Of a stretch of DNA of 64,000 bases, positions 25,137 through 33,366 are shown piece by piece. This DNA comes from Salinilacustrithrix sp003476595 (lineage in GTDB: Bacteria > Actinomycetota > Acidimicrobiia > Acidimicrobiales > Salinilacustritrichaceae). Every line of letters starts with the position of its first letter. Position 1 is the first letter of the stretch. The position numbers and the translations under genes are program-made. The stretch is from NCBI GenBank assembly GCA_963972525.1, contig CAXAUZ010000013.1, forward strand, positions 1-64,000, written 5' to 3'. Under the pieces are notes generated by a model. That model saw nothing but the letters and a program-made list of their open reading frames with translations. It did not search any database and was not told where the DNA came from.

Positions 25137-26486
25137 ATGGTCATGCGAACGGTTCGGAGCCTTCTGGCGGTGGCGCTGGTGGTGGGGTGCCTCACCGTGG
25201 CCGGCCCCGCGGCCGTGCAGGCGGCAGAGGGGGACGGGTGCCGGATCAGTGCGCCGAGCGCGGCGTTCGCCCAGCAGGTCGAGCTGTCGGCCGGGCACGC
25301 CCGGGTGTGGCGGCTGTACCAGGCGTTCTTCCTGCGCCAGCCCGACCAGGGCGGCTTCGACCACTGGTTCGGCGTCCGCGCCCGCGGTGCCGGGCTCAGC
25401 GACATCGCCTACGCCTTCGCCGCCAGCCGGGAGTTCCAGCAGCGCTACGGCAACCTCGACCACGGCCGGTTCGTCGACCTCGTCTACCGCAACGTCCTGT
25501 GCCGAGCCGGTGACCCGGAGGGCAAGGCGTACTGGACCCAGATGCTCACGTCCGGCCGGCTCACCCGCTGGGACATGGTCATCGGCTTCGTCGAGCTGCG
25601 CGAGTACCTGACCCGCACCGGCACCTGCCACAGCATCCACCCGGCCGAGAGCGACGCCGTCGCCGCCTGCCGCACGCCACCGCTGCGGCCCCTCGCCCAG
25701 GCGACGCTCGCCACCGACGGGTACCAGGACCAGCACGTCAGCGTGCCCCGCGTCGGCGGCGGCAGCGGCAGCTTCCGCGGGGTGATGGTCGACCCCGGCC
25801 GAGGCGTGTTCTCCGCCGGCGCCGACCGCTGCGCGATCGCGTCCATCAACGCCAACTGGGTGCTCGAGTCCGAGAAGGACCGACCGAACCCCGGCTCCGT
25901 CGGGCTCGGCGTCGTCGACGGCCGCCACGTCAAGGGCTCCGCCGACCGGCTCGACCGCGGCATCCTCGGGCTCCGCTTCGACCCCACGCCCCACGACGTC
26001 GTGGAGGTGTGGCCGGGAGACACGCTGAGCGACGACGACCAGCGCCTCTCCAACGTCCTCCACCAGCGCGGCACGGCCGTGCTCGAGTCGTGGCTGTCCG
26101 CCGCGGAGCGCTCGCCGTACCTGCACGAGATGCACCCCGAGCACGAGGTCGGCCCCGACGAGTGGGTGTGGGCTGCGGCCGGCGCGCCGCTGATCATCGG
26201 CGGGCAGAAGAACAAGAACTTCGACCGGGACTACGTGAACGACCCGTACACGATGCAGACCCTGCGCCACCCCTTCGTGGCCAACGACGAGGACCAGGGC
26301 CGGCTGCTCTTCGGTGCGACCACGAACCTCGACGCCCGGGACCTCGTCGCCTGGGCCCAGCGCCAGGGGTTCGAGGACCTGGTCAAGTTCGACGGGGGAG
26401 CATCCACCGAGCTGAACGTCGGGGGTCGCGCCGTGGTCGCCGGGACGTCCCGGGACCTGCCGGTCTGGCTCGGCATCGGCTGCTAG
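25137..26486 (+). CDS. Secreted DUF4214 / phosphodiester-glycosidase (NAGPA-like) protein
   Basis: A 449-residue exported protein. The N-terminus (MVMRTVRSLL...AAVQA) is a Sec-type signal peptide, cleaved near residue 30. Residues about 60-160 contain two DUF4214-like helical repeats (LYQAFFLRQPDQGGFDHW and LVYRNVLCRAGDPEGKAYW), often found in surface or toxin-like proteins. The C-terminal half follows the phosphodiester glycosidase (NAGPA/DUF2233) pattern, with SINANW and the conserved end DGGASTELNVGG. It may hydrolyse a phosphodiester-linked sugar in the envelope. The ATG at 25137 is preferred because GAGGAG lies 10 bases upstream; ATGs at 25119 and 25143 are alternatives. Confidence 0.75.
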   Translation: MVMRTVRSLLAVALVVGCLTVAGPAAVQAAEGDGCRISAPSAAFAQQVELSAGHARVWRLYQAFFLRQPDQGGFDHWFGVRARGAGLSDIAYAFAASREFQQRYGNLDHGRFVDLVYRNVLCRAGDPEGKAYWTQMLTSGRLTRWDMVIGFVELREYLTRTGTCHSIHPAESDAVAACRTPPLRPLAQATLATDGYQDQHVSVPRVGGGSGSFRGVMVDPGRGVFSAGADRCAIASINANWVLESEKDRPNPGSVGLGVVDGRHVKGSADRLDRGILGLRFDPTPHDVVEVWPGDTLSDDDQRLSNVLHQRGTAVLESWLSAAERSPYLHEMHPEHEVGPDEWVWAAAGAPLIIGGQKNKNFDRDYVNDPYTMQTLRHPFVANDEDQGRLLFGATTNLDARDLVAWAQRQGFEDLVKFDGGASTELNVGGRAVVAGTSRDLPVWLGIGC

Positions 26487-26507
26487 GTCGCCCGTCCGGC
26501 TGGCGGG

Positions 26508-27113
26508 TCAGAGCTGGCGGGGGACCGTCACCTCGTCCTCGTCGACGAGCAGCACGTCCTCGCCGCCACCGAAGTGCCCGGGCCCCACGGTGAACCACCG
26601 GCCGCCGAGGTTGGCCAGGCGCTGCTCGCGCCGCAGGCCGAGGGCGCGCTCCAGCGTGTGGATGACCCCGCCGTGGGTCACCACCAGGGCGGTGCCGTCC
26701 GGGCCGACCGACAGCGCGACGCGGGCGAGCGCGCCGGCAGCGCGCTCGAGCACGCCGTCGTCCTCCTCCCAGCCGGGCGGACGCAGGCCCTCGGCCAGGT
26801 AGCCGGGGAAGCGCTCCTCGATCTCGTGGCGGGTCAGGCCCTGGTACTCGCCGGCGGAGCGCTCCCGCAGGTCCGGGTCGGTCTGGACCGGGCCGATGCC
26901 CAGCTCCTCGGCCAGGATCGTCGCGGTCACGAAGGCCCGCTCGAGGTCCGAAGCGACGACGGCGTCGAACGTGCCGAGGTGCTGGGCCGCGTGGCGGGCC
27001 TGGCGGACGCCGAGGGTGGACAGCGGCGGGTTCTCCGTGCCCTGCCAGCGACCCTCCGCGTTCCAGGTCGACTGGCCGTGTCGCACGACGAGGAGGCGGG
27101 ACGGATCGGACAT
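26508..27113 (-). CDS. Histidine phosphatase superfamily protein
   Basis: A 201-residue phosphoglycerate-mutase-like phosphatase. The phospho-acceptor is H12 in VVRHGQSTWN (9-18), with the second catalytic His in VVTHGGVIHT, the conserved Arg of SDLERAFVTA and the acid of LRERSAGEYQG. These features fit the cofactor-independent phosphatase branch (PhoE/CobC-like) rather than a glycolytic mutase. The substrate is unknown. It is divergent from the MoaD-like gene, with 34 bases between the start codons. Confidence 0.85.
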   Translation of the reverse strand: MSDPSRLLVVRHGQSTWNAEGRWQGTENPPLSTLGVRQARHAAQHLGTFDAVVASDLERAFVTATILAEELGIGPVQTDPDLRERSAGEYQGLTRHEIEERFPGYLAEGLRPPGWEEDDGVLERAAGALARVALSVGPDGTALVVTHGGVIHTLERALGLRREQRLANLGGRWFTVGPGHFGGGEDVLLVDEDEVTVPRQL

Positions 27114-27147
27114 CGGGGCGACGGTAGCCCGGGTAGCCTCCCGGTCG

Positions 27148-27384
27148 ATGCCGACGATCCGCCTGTTCGCCGGGGCACGGGAGGCCGCCGGCACCGATCG
27201 GGACACCCTCGACGGTGCCACGGTCCGTGACGTGCTCGACGCCGCCGTGGCGCGGTACGGCGCGGGCTTCGCCGCGGTGCTCGGCACCTGCCGGGTGTGG
27301 GTCAACGGCGAGCCCGCCGAGCCGGACGACGCCGTGGCCGACGCCGACGAGGTCGCGGTGCTGCCCCCGGTCTCGGGCGGCTGA
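27148..27384 (+). CDS. MoaD/ThiS-family sulfur-carrier protein
   Basis: A 78-residue beta-grasp protein ending in Gly-Gly (PVSGG), the tail that is adenylated and thiocarboxylated when these proteins deliver sulfur. The N-terminus IRLFAGAREAAG is typical of MoaD-like carriers for molybdopterin synthesis. No moaE or other cofactor gene is nearby, so the sulfur acceptor is uncertain. The next gene starts one base after its stop, suggesting a shared transcript. Confidence 0.85.
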   Translation: MPTIRLFAGAREAAGTDRDTLDGATVRDVLDAAVARYGAGFAAVLGTCRVWVNGEPAEPDDAVADADEVAVLPPVSGG

Positions 27385-27385
27385 G

Positions 27386-28345
27386 GTGGCACGGAGCGCA
27401 GCCGGATCCGACGCGGAACGGGACCCGAAGAAGCCCAAGAAGGCGAGCACGGCCGCGCCGGCCAGGAAGCCGCCGAAGAAGGTCGCGGCGAAGAAGTCCG
27501 CGTCGAAGCCGGGGAGGAAGCCGACCCGCGCCGAGCGGGCCGAGGCCCGCCGGCGCGAGCAGGTGCGCAAGCTGCGCGCCCGGTCCGGTAACCGGTACCT
27601 CGTCCACTACGACATCGACGGCCCCCGCGTCCGCCTCGGCCTGGCGTGGTTCGTCGGTGCCGTCGCCGCGCTGGCCCTCGGCACGGTCGCCACGGCGTTG
27701 TACTTCGGCCTCGCCTTCGCCGCCGCCGCCTCGCACGCGCTGCGCACCTGGCGGGCCCGGGGGGCGCCGGTCGACCCCCGGGTCGCGCTCGTCACCACCG
27801 CCCTGACCGTCGCGGCCGCCGCCGTCCACCCCCGGGCGATGGGCGTGGCCGTGCTGGTCCTGGCCGTCGCCGCCGTGGCGCTGGCGGCCAAGGACGCCGC
27901 CGGGGACCTCGGCGCCGCGTTCGCACGGGCCAGCCTGACCCTGCAGACGGCGCTGCCCGCTGCGGTCGCCGGCGGCTGCTTCGTGCTCCTCGCCGAGCTC
28001 GAGCTGTGGGCCGCCATCTCCCTCCTGCTGCTCGTCTCGGCCTACGAGACCGGGGACTTCCTGATCGGGTCGGGGTCGGCCAACGCGTTCGAGGGTCCCC
28101 TCGCCGGCGGCGTGGCGGTGCTGGTGGTGACCCTGGTCGTCGCCGCGCTCGGCTTCCCGCCCTTCGGCGTGGGGGAGGCCTTCGCGTTCGGGCTGCTCGT
28201 CGCGCCCGGCGCCTTCGCCGGCCAGATCCTCGCCTCGGTGATGCTGCCCCACGCCCGCGCCCTCGCCCCCGCCCTGCGAAGGGTGGACAGCCTGCTGCTC
28301 ACCGCACCGCTCTGGTACCTGGGCATCGACGTCCTCATCGTCTGA
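27386..28345 (+). CDS. Integral membrane protein, weakly CdsA-like, with Lys-rich N-terminus
   Basis: A 319-residue protein. The first 70 residues are cytosolic, Lys/Ala/Pro-rich and highly basic (KKPKKAS, KKVAAKKSASKP), like a histone-tail segment. About seven to eight membrane helices follow from residue 85 on. The end (MLPHARALAPALRRVDSLLLTAPLWYLG) recalls the C-terminal CDP-diacylglycerol synthase region, but the usual Lys/Asp/Gly signature is mostly absent, so phospholipid synthesis is doubtful. The start is GTG at 27386. Confidence 0.55.
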   Translation: MARSAAGSDAERDPKKPKKASTAAPARKPPKKVAAKKSASKPGRKPTRAERAEARRREQVRKLRARSGNRYLVHYDIDGPRVRLGLAWFVGAVAALALGTVATALYFGLAFAAAASHALRTWRARGAPVDPRVALVTTALTVAAAAVHPRAMGVAVLVLAVAAVALAAKDAAGDLGAAFARASLTLQTALPAAVAGGCFVLLAELELWAAISLLLLVSAYETGDFLIGSGSANAFEGPLAGGVAVLVVTLVVAALGFPPFGVGEAFAFGLLVAPGAFAGQILASVMLPHARALAPALRRVDSLLLTAPLWYLGIDVLIV

Positions 28346-28417
28346 CCGGCCCGACCTCCCGGACGGTGGAGTAGCCTCGGCGCCGAGCCTGAGCGGGCCG
28401 GAACACCGGGAGCACAC

Positions 28418-28957
28418 GTGCGCGAGACCCTCCGAACGATCACTGCCGAGGACTACCTGGGCGACCTCACGGCGCTCGAGATGCGCGAGCTGCGCGCCCG
28501 CCGGGCCACCTGCCAGGACGTCGAGACCGGCCTGTCGTACCTCCGACGCATGGTCCAGGGCCGCCTCGACGTGGCCGAGGCCGAGCGGGCCCGTCGCGCC
28601 GACCGCACGCCGACCGGCGACGACGACCTCGAGGACCTCATCGCCCGCCTGCCCGAGCTGCTCGCCCACAGCACGCGCTCGCCGGGGAACGGCCGGCTGC
28701 CCTCCGCGTTCGGCACCGGCGACATCGACCCCGACCTGGCCGACGAGCTCGACGACATCGTCACCACGGCGCACCTCTCCGAGCCGGGCGAGCTCGACGA
28801 CGACGAGCTCGCCGCGGTGGTCACGTCGCTCGAGGCCTTCGAGCGACGGGTGTCGGACCTGCGCCGGTCGCTGTTCGACCGGATCGACGCCATCGAGGCC
28901 GAGCTCACCCGGCGCTACCGCACCGGCGAGGCGTCGGTCGACAGCCTGCTCTCCTGA
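28418..28957 (+). CDS. RsiG-like anti-sigma factor with c-di-GMP-binding motifs
   Basis: A 179-residue, mostly helical acidic protein. Residues 36-51 fit the RsiG c-di-GMP motif E-x3-S-x2-R-x3-Q-x3-D exactly (E36, S40, R43, Q47, D51). A second copy near the C-terminus has E142, S146, R149, F153 and D157, so its Gln is replaced by Phe. Streptomyces RsiG carries this motif on two antiparallel helices and sequesters sigma WhiG only when c-di-GMP is bound. I infer the same fold and a sigma partner here; no whiG-type gene is in the window. A GGGAG site precedes the GTG start. The XRE regulator gene follows after 8 bases. Confidence 0.75.
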   Translation: MRETLRTITAEDYLGDLTALEMRELRARRATCQDVETGLSYLRRMVQGRLDVAEAERARRADRTPTGDDDLEDLIARLPELLAHSTRSPGNGRLPSAFGTGDIDPDLADELDDIVTTAHLSEPGELDDDELAAVVTSLEAFERRVSDLRRSLFDRIDAIEAELTRRYRTGEASVDSLLS

Positions 28958-28965
28958 GCCGGGCT

Positions 28966-29424
28966 GTGGGCGGTCCCGCACCACGGCCCGGCGCGCCCGA
29001 CGGGTCCGAGGCCGCAGACGACGGCGAGGGAGGGCTGGCGGCGCTCGGGGCGTTCATCCGGGACCAGCGGCGCGAGGCCAGCCTCTCGATGCGCAAGCTG
29101 GCCGAGACCGCCGGCGTCTCGAACCCGTACCTGAGCCAGATCGAACGGGGCCTGCGCAAGCCCTCGGCCGACATCCTCCAGCAGCTGGCCCGCGCCCTGT
29201 CGATCTCGGCCGAGACCCTCTACGTCCGGGCCGGCATCCTCGAGCGCGAACGTGGGGATGTCGATGTGATCGGCGAGATCCTGCGAGACCCCTCGATCAG
29301 CGTGGACCAGCGCGAGGCGCTCATCCGCGTCTACCGCTCCTTCCGCGCCGAGGCCGCCGCCGGCGCAGAACCTGACGAAGCTGATTCGACAGGTCAGGAA
29401 TCAACCGAGGGGGAGCGGCGTTGA
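28966..29424 (+). CDS. XRE-family helix-turn-helix regulator
   Basis: A 152-residue DNA-binding protein. Residues about 27-85 form a Cro/CI-type HTH (FIRDQRREASLSMRKLAETAGVSNPYLSQIE... in two helices with the recognition part near SNPYLSQIERG), resembling mycobacterial Rv0474. A helical tail (QREALIRVYRSFRAEA) and a low-complexity acidic C-terminus follow. It is a likely local repressor or activator; the target is unknown. It lies 8 bases after the RsiG-like gene and overlaps mshA by 4 bases (TTGA). The start is GTG at 28966. Confidence 0.85.
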   Translation: MGGPAPRPGAPDGSEAADDGEGGLAALGAFIRDQRREASLSMRKLAETAGVSNPYLSQIERGLRKPSADILQQLARALSISAETLYVRAGILERERGDVDVIGEILRDPSISVDQREALIRVYRSFRAEAAAGAEPDEADSTGQESTEGERR

Positions 29425-30650
29425 CTGCTTCCGTGCAGCGTCTCGCCGTGCTCTCGTTCCACACGTCCCCCCTGGTGCAGCCGGGGATGGGCGACAGCGG
29501 AGGCATGAACGTCTACGTGCGCGAGCTGGTCGCGTCGCTGGCGCAGGCCGGCATCGACTGCACCGTGTACACGCGAGCGTGGGCCCCCGGCCTGCCCGAG
29601 GTCGTCGACATCGAGCCCGGGTTCCGCGTGGTCCACGTGCCCGCGGGCCCCCACGACCTGCCCAAGGAGGACCTGCACTCGGTCGTCGAGGAGTTCACCG
29701 ACGGCGTGCTCGCCCACCTCGTGGACCACCCCGTCGACGCGGTCCACGCCAACTACTGGCTCTCGGGCGTGGCCGGCCACCGCATCAAGCACACGCTCGG
29801 CCTGCCCCTGGTCGTCACCTTCCACACGCTGGGACGGGTGAAGTCCGCCGGCGGCGACCCCGAACCCGGGCACCGCATCGAGGCCGAGGCCTCGGTCATC
29901 GGCTGCGCCGACGCCATCCTGGCCAACACCGAGGCCGAGGTCGACGAGCTGGTCCGCTTCTACGACGCCGACCCGGCCCGCATCGAGATCGTGCCCCCCG
30001 GCGTCGACCACGCCTTCTTCAGCCCCGGCGAGCGACACGGGGCACGCGCCGCGCTCGGCCTCGACGACGAGCACCCGGTCGTGCTGTTCGTGGGCCGCAT
30101 CCAGCCCCTGAAGGGCCTGGACGTGTCGGTGCGGTCCCTGGCCTGCCTCGAGCGCGACGACACCGTGCTGCTCGCCGTGGGCGGCACCAGCGGGCCGGCC
30201 GGTGAGGCCCACCTCGCCGAGGTCATCGAGGAGGCCCGGGACCTCGGCGTCCTCGGTCGGGTCCGCTTCGTCGACGCCCAGCCCCACCACCTGCTGTCCA
30301 CCTACTACCGCGCCGCCGACGTGGTGCACGTGCCCAGCCGCTCCGAGAGCTTCGGCCTCGTCGCCCTCGAGGCCGCGGCCTGCGGGACCCCGGTCGTGGC
30401 CACCGCGGTCGGCGGGCTCCAGACCCTCGTCGAGCACCGCAGGTCCGGCTTCCTCGTCGAGAGCCGGGACCCCGCCTGCTGGGCGTCGGTCACCGACCGC
30501 ATCCTGGCCGACCCTGTGCTGGCCGAGCGCCTCGCCGCCGGCGGGGTGGGCGTCGCCCGCGACTACACGTGGTCGACCACCGCCGGGCGCCTGCGCCGCG
30601 TGTACGCCGACCTGGCGGTCCGCGCGCTGGTGGAGTGCGCTGCGGCGTAA
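29421..30650 (+). CDS. mshA: D-inositol-3-phosphate glycosyltransferase (mycothiol synthesis)
   Basis: A 409-residue GT-B glycosyltransferase catalysing the first committed step of mycothiol synthesis: GlcNAc transfer from UDP-GlcNAc to 1-D-myo-inositol 3-phosphate. MshA hallmarks are SGGMNVYVREL near residues 30-40, HANYWLSG, the C-terminal nucleotide-sugar site (VGRIQPLKG, SRSESFGLVALEA) and overall length. The start is TTG at 29421, inside the upstream stop, with a GAGGGGGAG ribosome-binding site before it; a GTG at 29433 is possible. The order XRE - mshA - YbjN protein parallels the mycobacterial mshA neighbourhood. Confidence 0.93.
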   Translation: MTASVQRLAVLSFHTSPLVQPGMGDSGGMNVYVRELVASLAQAGIDCTVYTRAWAPGLPEVVDIEPGFRVVHVPAGPHDLPKEDLHSVVEEFTDGVLAHLVDHPVDAVHANYWLSGVAGHRIKHTLGLPLVVTFHTLGRVKSAGGDPEPGHRIEAEASVIGCADAILANTEAEVDELVRFYDADPARIEIVPPGVDHAFFSPGERHGARAALGLDDEHPVVLFVGRIQPLKGLDVSVRSLACLERDDTVLLAVGGTSGPAGEAHLAEVIEEARDLGVLGRVRFVDAQPHHLLSTYYRAADVVHVPSRSESFGLVALEAAACGTPVVATAVGGLQTLVEHRRSGFLVESRDPACWASVTDRILADPVLAERLAAGGVGVARDYTWSTTAGRLRRVYADLAVRALVECAAA

Positions 30651-30664
30651 TCCAGACTGGGCCG

Positions 30665-31129
30665 GTGCAGCACGCCTCCAGCCCCGCTGAGCTCGCCGCC
30701 CTCGCCGCCGCCATCGAGGACTGGCTCGAGGTGCAGCGGGAGGAGAACCCGATCGTCGCCGCGGTCGAGCACGACGAGGACCCCGAGGTCCACCGCTGGT
30801 TCGTCCGGGTCACGGGCGAGGAGAAGGACGTCTTCTCCATCTGGTTCGAGCTGGGCCAGCGCACGCTGCACTACGAGACCTACGTGATGCCGGCGCCGGA
30901 GGAGAACCACGCCCGGTTCTACGAGCACCTGCTGCGGCGCAACAACCGGCTCATGGGGGCGGCGTTCTCGATCGGGGAGGAGGACGCCGTGTTCCTCGCC
31001 GGCGCCCTGCCGAACCACGCCATCGACCACGACGAGCTCGACCGCATCCTCGGCTCGCTCTACGTGTGGACCGAGCAGTTCTTCAAGCCCGCGCTCCTCA
31101 TCGGGTTCGCCAGCCGCTTCCCGTCCTGA
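30665..31129 (+). CDS. YbjN-domain protein (Rv0487-like)
   Basis: A 154-residue protein with the YbjN / type III secretion chaperone-like alpha-beta fold. Conserved stretches include IEDWLEVQRE, WFVRVTGEEKDVFSIWFELGQRTLHYETYVMPAP and the NNRLMGAAFSI segment. Homologues sit beside mshA in mycobacteria and many actinobacteria (Rv0487). The function is unknown; chaperone-like or regulatory roles are suggested for the fold. The start is GTG at 30665, 14 bases after mshA, likely co-transcribed. Confidence 0.8.
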   Translation: MQHASSPAELAALAAAIEDWLEVQREENPIVAAVEHDEDPEVHRWFVRVTGEEKDVFSIWFELGQRTLHYETYVMPAPEENHARFYEHLLRRNNRLMGAAFSIGEEDAVFLAGALPNHAIDHDELDRILGSLYVWTEQFFKPALLIGFASRFPS

Positions 31130-31136
31130 CTTCTCG

Positions 31137-31151
31137 TTGCATCTCGTGCAA
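31137..31151. promoter_or_regulatory. Small inverted repeat before the MFS transporter
   Basis: TTGCA (31137-31141) and TGCAA (31147-31151) flank CTCTCG-like spacer sequence in an otherwise GC-rich intergenic stretch, 30 bases before the transporter start. This could be an operator; evidence is positional only. Confidence 0.3.
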
Positions 31152-31180
31152 TCCTGTGTCAGCATCGGGCCTGCGGGTCG

Positions 31181-32428
31181 GTGCCCGGACCGGTCGGGGA
31201 AGCCGGACGTGGCGCCGACCCGCCAACCACGCATCCGGCGGCGCCGGTGAGCCGCCGCCCACCCCGGCTGCTGATCTTCGCCATCACGGTCACCGGCATC
31301 CTCAACAACACGCTGCTCGGACCGTCGATCCCCGACATCCTCGACGACTTCGGGGCGGGCGCGTCCGCCGCCGGGCTGATCGTGGCCGCCGGGTCGCTGC
31401 CCGGCATCGTCGTGGCTCCCGTCATCGGCCTGCTCGCCGACCGGTACGGCCGTCGCATCGTGCTCACCCCGTGCCTCGCCACGTTCGGCACGTTCGGCCT
31501 CGCCACCGCGCTGGCTCCGACGCTCGAGGTCATGATCGCCACCCGGCTGCTGCAGGGCTTCGGCACCGCGGGGCTCATCAACCTCGCCGTCGTGCTCATC
31601 TCCGACCACTGGGACGGCGACGCCCGCACCGCCCTCATCGGCCGAAACGCCGCCGTGCTCACCCTCGGGCTCGCCCTGGCGCCGGCGCTCGGCGGGCTCG
31701 TGTCCGATGCGCTCGGCTGGCGAGCCGCCCTGCTGCTCTACGCCATCGGCCTGCCGATGTCGGCACTGGTGTGGCGGGTCCTGGAGGCCGACCGACCCAC
31801 CTCGCAGGAGACGGTCGGGGAGCAGGTGCGCGCCGCCCGGACCGCGGTCGGGAACCCGGTCGTGAAGGCGAGCCTCGGGTCGGGGATCCTCGTGTTCGTG
31901 CTCATCTTCGGGGGCTTCCTCACCACGTTCCCCGTGCACCTCGAGGAGGTGTTCGGCCTGTCCGCCTCCGCCCGTGGGCTGCTCATCGCCGTCCCGGCCG
32001 CCACGGCCAGCCTCATTGCGTTCAACCTCGGTCGGATCCGCGCCCGCTGGTCCATGCGGGCGCTGCTGATCGCCGCCGGCGTGTCCTACGTGACCGCCTT
32101 CGCCGGCATCGCGTCGGCCGGCACGATCGTCGTCGTCGTGGTGGCGTGCATGCTCTACGGCCTCGGTGAGGGTGTGTTCATCCCCTCGCTGCAGGACGCC
32201 GTGGCCGGCGCCGCGCCGCCGGAGCGCCGTGGCGCCGTGCTCGCCGTCTGGGTGGGCGCCGCCCGGCTCGGCCAGACCCTCGGCCCCCTCCTCGCCGGCG
32301 GGGCCCTGGCCCTGACCTCCACCACCGGCGTGTTCGTCCTCGGCGTCGGGGTGGCGCTGATCCTGCTGGCCGCCCAGGTGCTCGGCCCGATCGGCCGGAG
32401 CCCCGTGCCTGCGCCGGCCCGTCGGTAA
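31181..32428 (+). CDS. Major facilitator superfamily transporter
   Basis: A 415-residue MFS protein with about 12 membrane helices. Motif A appears as GLLADRYGRR between helices 2 and 3, and the RLLQGFGTAG segment at helix 4 recalls the drug:H+ antiporter group. The substrate is unknown; multidrug or metabolite efflux is most likely. The GTG at 31181 gives a 22-residue Pro-rich lead; a GTG at 31247 would start right before the first helix and is a good alternative. proC follows after 9 bases. Confidence 0.85.
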   Translation: MPGPVGEAGRGADPPTTHPAAPVSRRPPRLLIFAITVTGILNNTLLGPSIPDILDDFGAGASAAGLIVAAGSLPGIVVAPVIGLLADRYGRRIVLTPCLATFGTFGLATALAPTLEVMIATRLLQGFGTAGLINLAVVLISDHWDGDARTALIGRNAAVLTLGLALAPALGGLVSDALGWRAALLLYAIGLPMSALVWRVLEADRPTSQETVGEQVRAARTAVGNPVVKASLGSGILVFVLIFGGFLTTFPVHLEEVFGLSASARGLLIAVPAATASLIAFNLGRIRARWSMRALLIAAGVSYVTAFAGIASAGTIVVVVVACMLYGLGEGVFIPSLQDAVAGAAPPERRGAVLAVWVGAARLGQTLGPLLAGGALALTSTTGVFVLGVGVALILLAAQVLGPIGRSPVPAPARR

Positions 32429-32437
32429 CGTCCCGGC

Positions 32438-33229
32438 ATGGACCGGGCAGCACTGCAGATCGTCGGCGGCGGCAAGATGGGCGAAGCCCTGCTGGCCGGC
32501 CTGCTCCGATCCGACCCGGACCTCGCGGTGCGGGTGGTCGAGACCCACGGCCCCCGAGCCGAGGAGCTGCGCGCCGCCCATCCCTCCCTCGAGGTCGCCG
32601 ACGTCCCGGGCCCGGCCGAGGGCACCCTCATCGCCGTGAAGCCGCACCTCGTGGCCGACGTCGCCGCCGCGGTCGGCGCGGCCGACGGCGGGCGCGTCCT
32701 GTCGATCGCCGCCGGGGTCACCATCGCCGCGCTCGAGGCCGCCCTGCCCGAGGGAGCCCGCGTCGTGCGGGCGATGCCGAACACGCCCGCCCTCGTCGGC
32801 GCCGGCGCGGCCGCCATCGCCGCCGGCGCCAACGCCGACGACGCCGACCTGGCCTGGGCCGAGGCGATCCTCGGTGCCGTCGGCACCGTCGTCCGGGTGC
32901 CCGAGCACCTGCTGGACGCCGTCACCGGGCTGTCGGGCTCGGGTCCGGCGTACGCGTTCCTCGTCCTCGACGCGCTCATCGAGGGGGGCGTGGCCGCCGG
33001 GCTGCCCCGCGACGTGGCCGAGGCGCTGGCCGGCCAGACGCTGCTCGGCGCCGCCACCTTGTTCCTGCACGGCGATGCCTCGCCCGGCGAGCTGCGCGCC
33101 GCGGTCACCAGCCCGGGCGGCACCACGGCCGAGGGCCTGCGCGTGCTCGAGCAGCGGGCGGTGCGCGCCGCGCTGATCGACGCCGTGCTGGCCGCGCGCG
33201 ACCGTGCGGTCGCGCTCGGCGCCGACTGA
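32438..33229 (+). CDS. proC: Pyrroline-5-carboxylate reductase
   Basis: A 263-residue NAD(P)H-dependent reductase for the last step of proline synthesis. The N-terminal dinucleotide site is VGGGKMGEALLAGLL (residues 8-22). The middle shows VRAMPNTPALVG, and the C-terminal dimer/substrate domain carries the signature LSGSGPAYAFLVLDALIEGG and TSPGGTTAEGL. The length is that of the family. The ATG start at 32438 lies 9 bases after the transporter stop. Confidence 0.95.
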   Translation: MDRAALQIVGGGKMGEALLAGLLRSDPDLAVRVVETHGPRAEELRAAHPSLEVADVPGPAEGTLIAVKPHLVADVAAAVGAADGGRVLSIAAGVTIAALEAALPEGARVVRAMPNTPALVGAGAAAIAAGANADDADLAWAEAILGAVGTVVRVPEHLLDAVTGLSGSGPAYAFLVLDALIEGGVAAGLPRDVAEALAGQTLLGAATLFLHGDASPGELRAAVTSPGGTTAEGLRVLEQRAVRAALIDAVLAARDRAVALGAD

Positions 33230-33328
33230 TCCGGCGGCGAAGCCCCCCGAAACCGGGAGGAACCCCCACGAAGAACCGGCGAGGGGCGTGCCATTGGGTG
33301 CGATCCGTTCTGCGCGTCGTCGCGGCTC

Positions 33329-33361
33329 GGGTAGCGACCGATGGCACGACGACCCAGGAGC
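33329..33361 (+). promoter_or_regulatory. Shared promoter-like block B, upstream of the 21-codon ORF and YihY gene
   Basis: GGGTAGCGACCG (33329-33340) and CCCAGGAGC (33353-33361), both identical to block A at 24408-24442. The start codon follows 38 bases from the first G (40 in block A). GGGTA fits a SigB/SigF-type -10 element; no confident -35 could be set. Confidence 0.5.
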
Positions 33362-33366
33362 GCCAC

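Noticed and set aside
27148..27384. MoaD-like gene as part of a molybdenum cofactor cluster
   Set aside because: No moaA, moaC, moaE or mog-like genes are nearby; only the carrier itself is supported.
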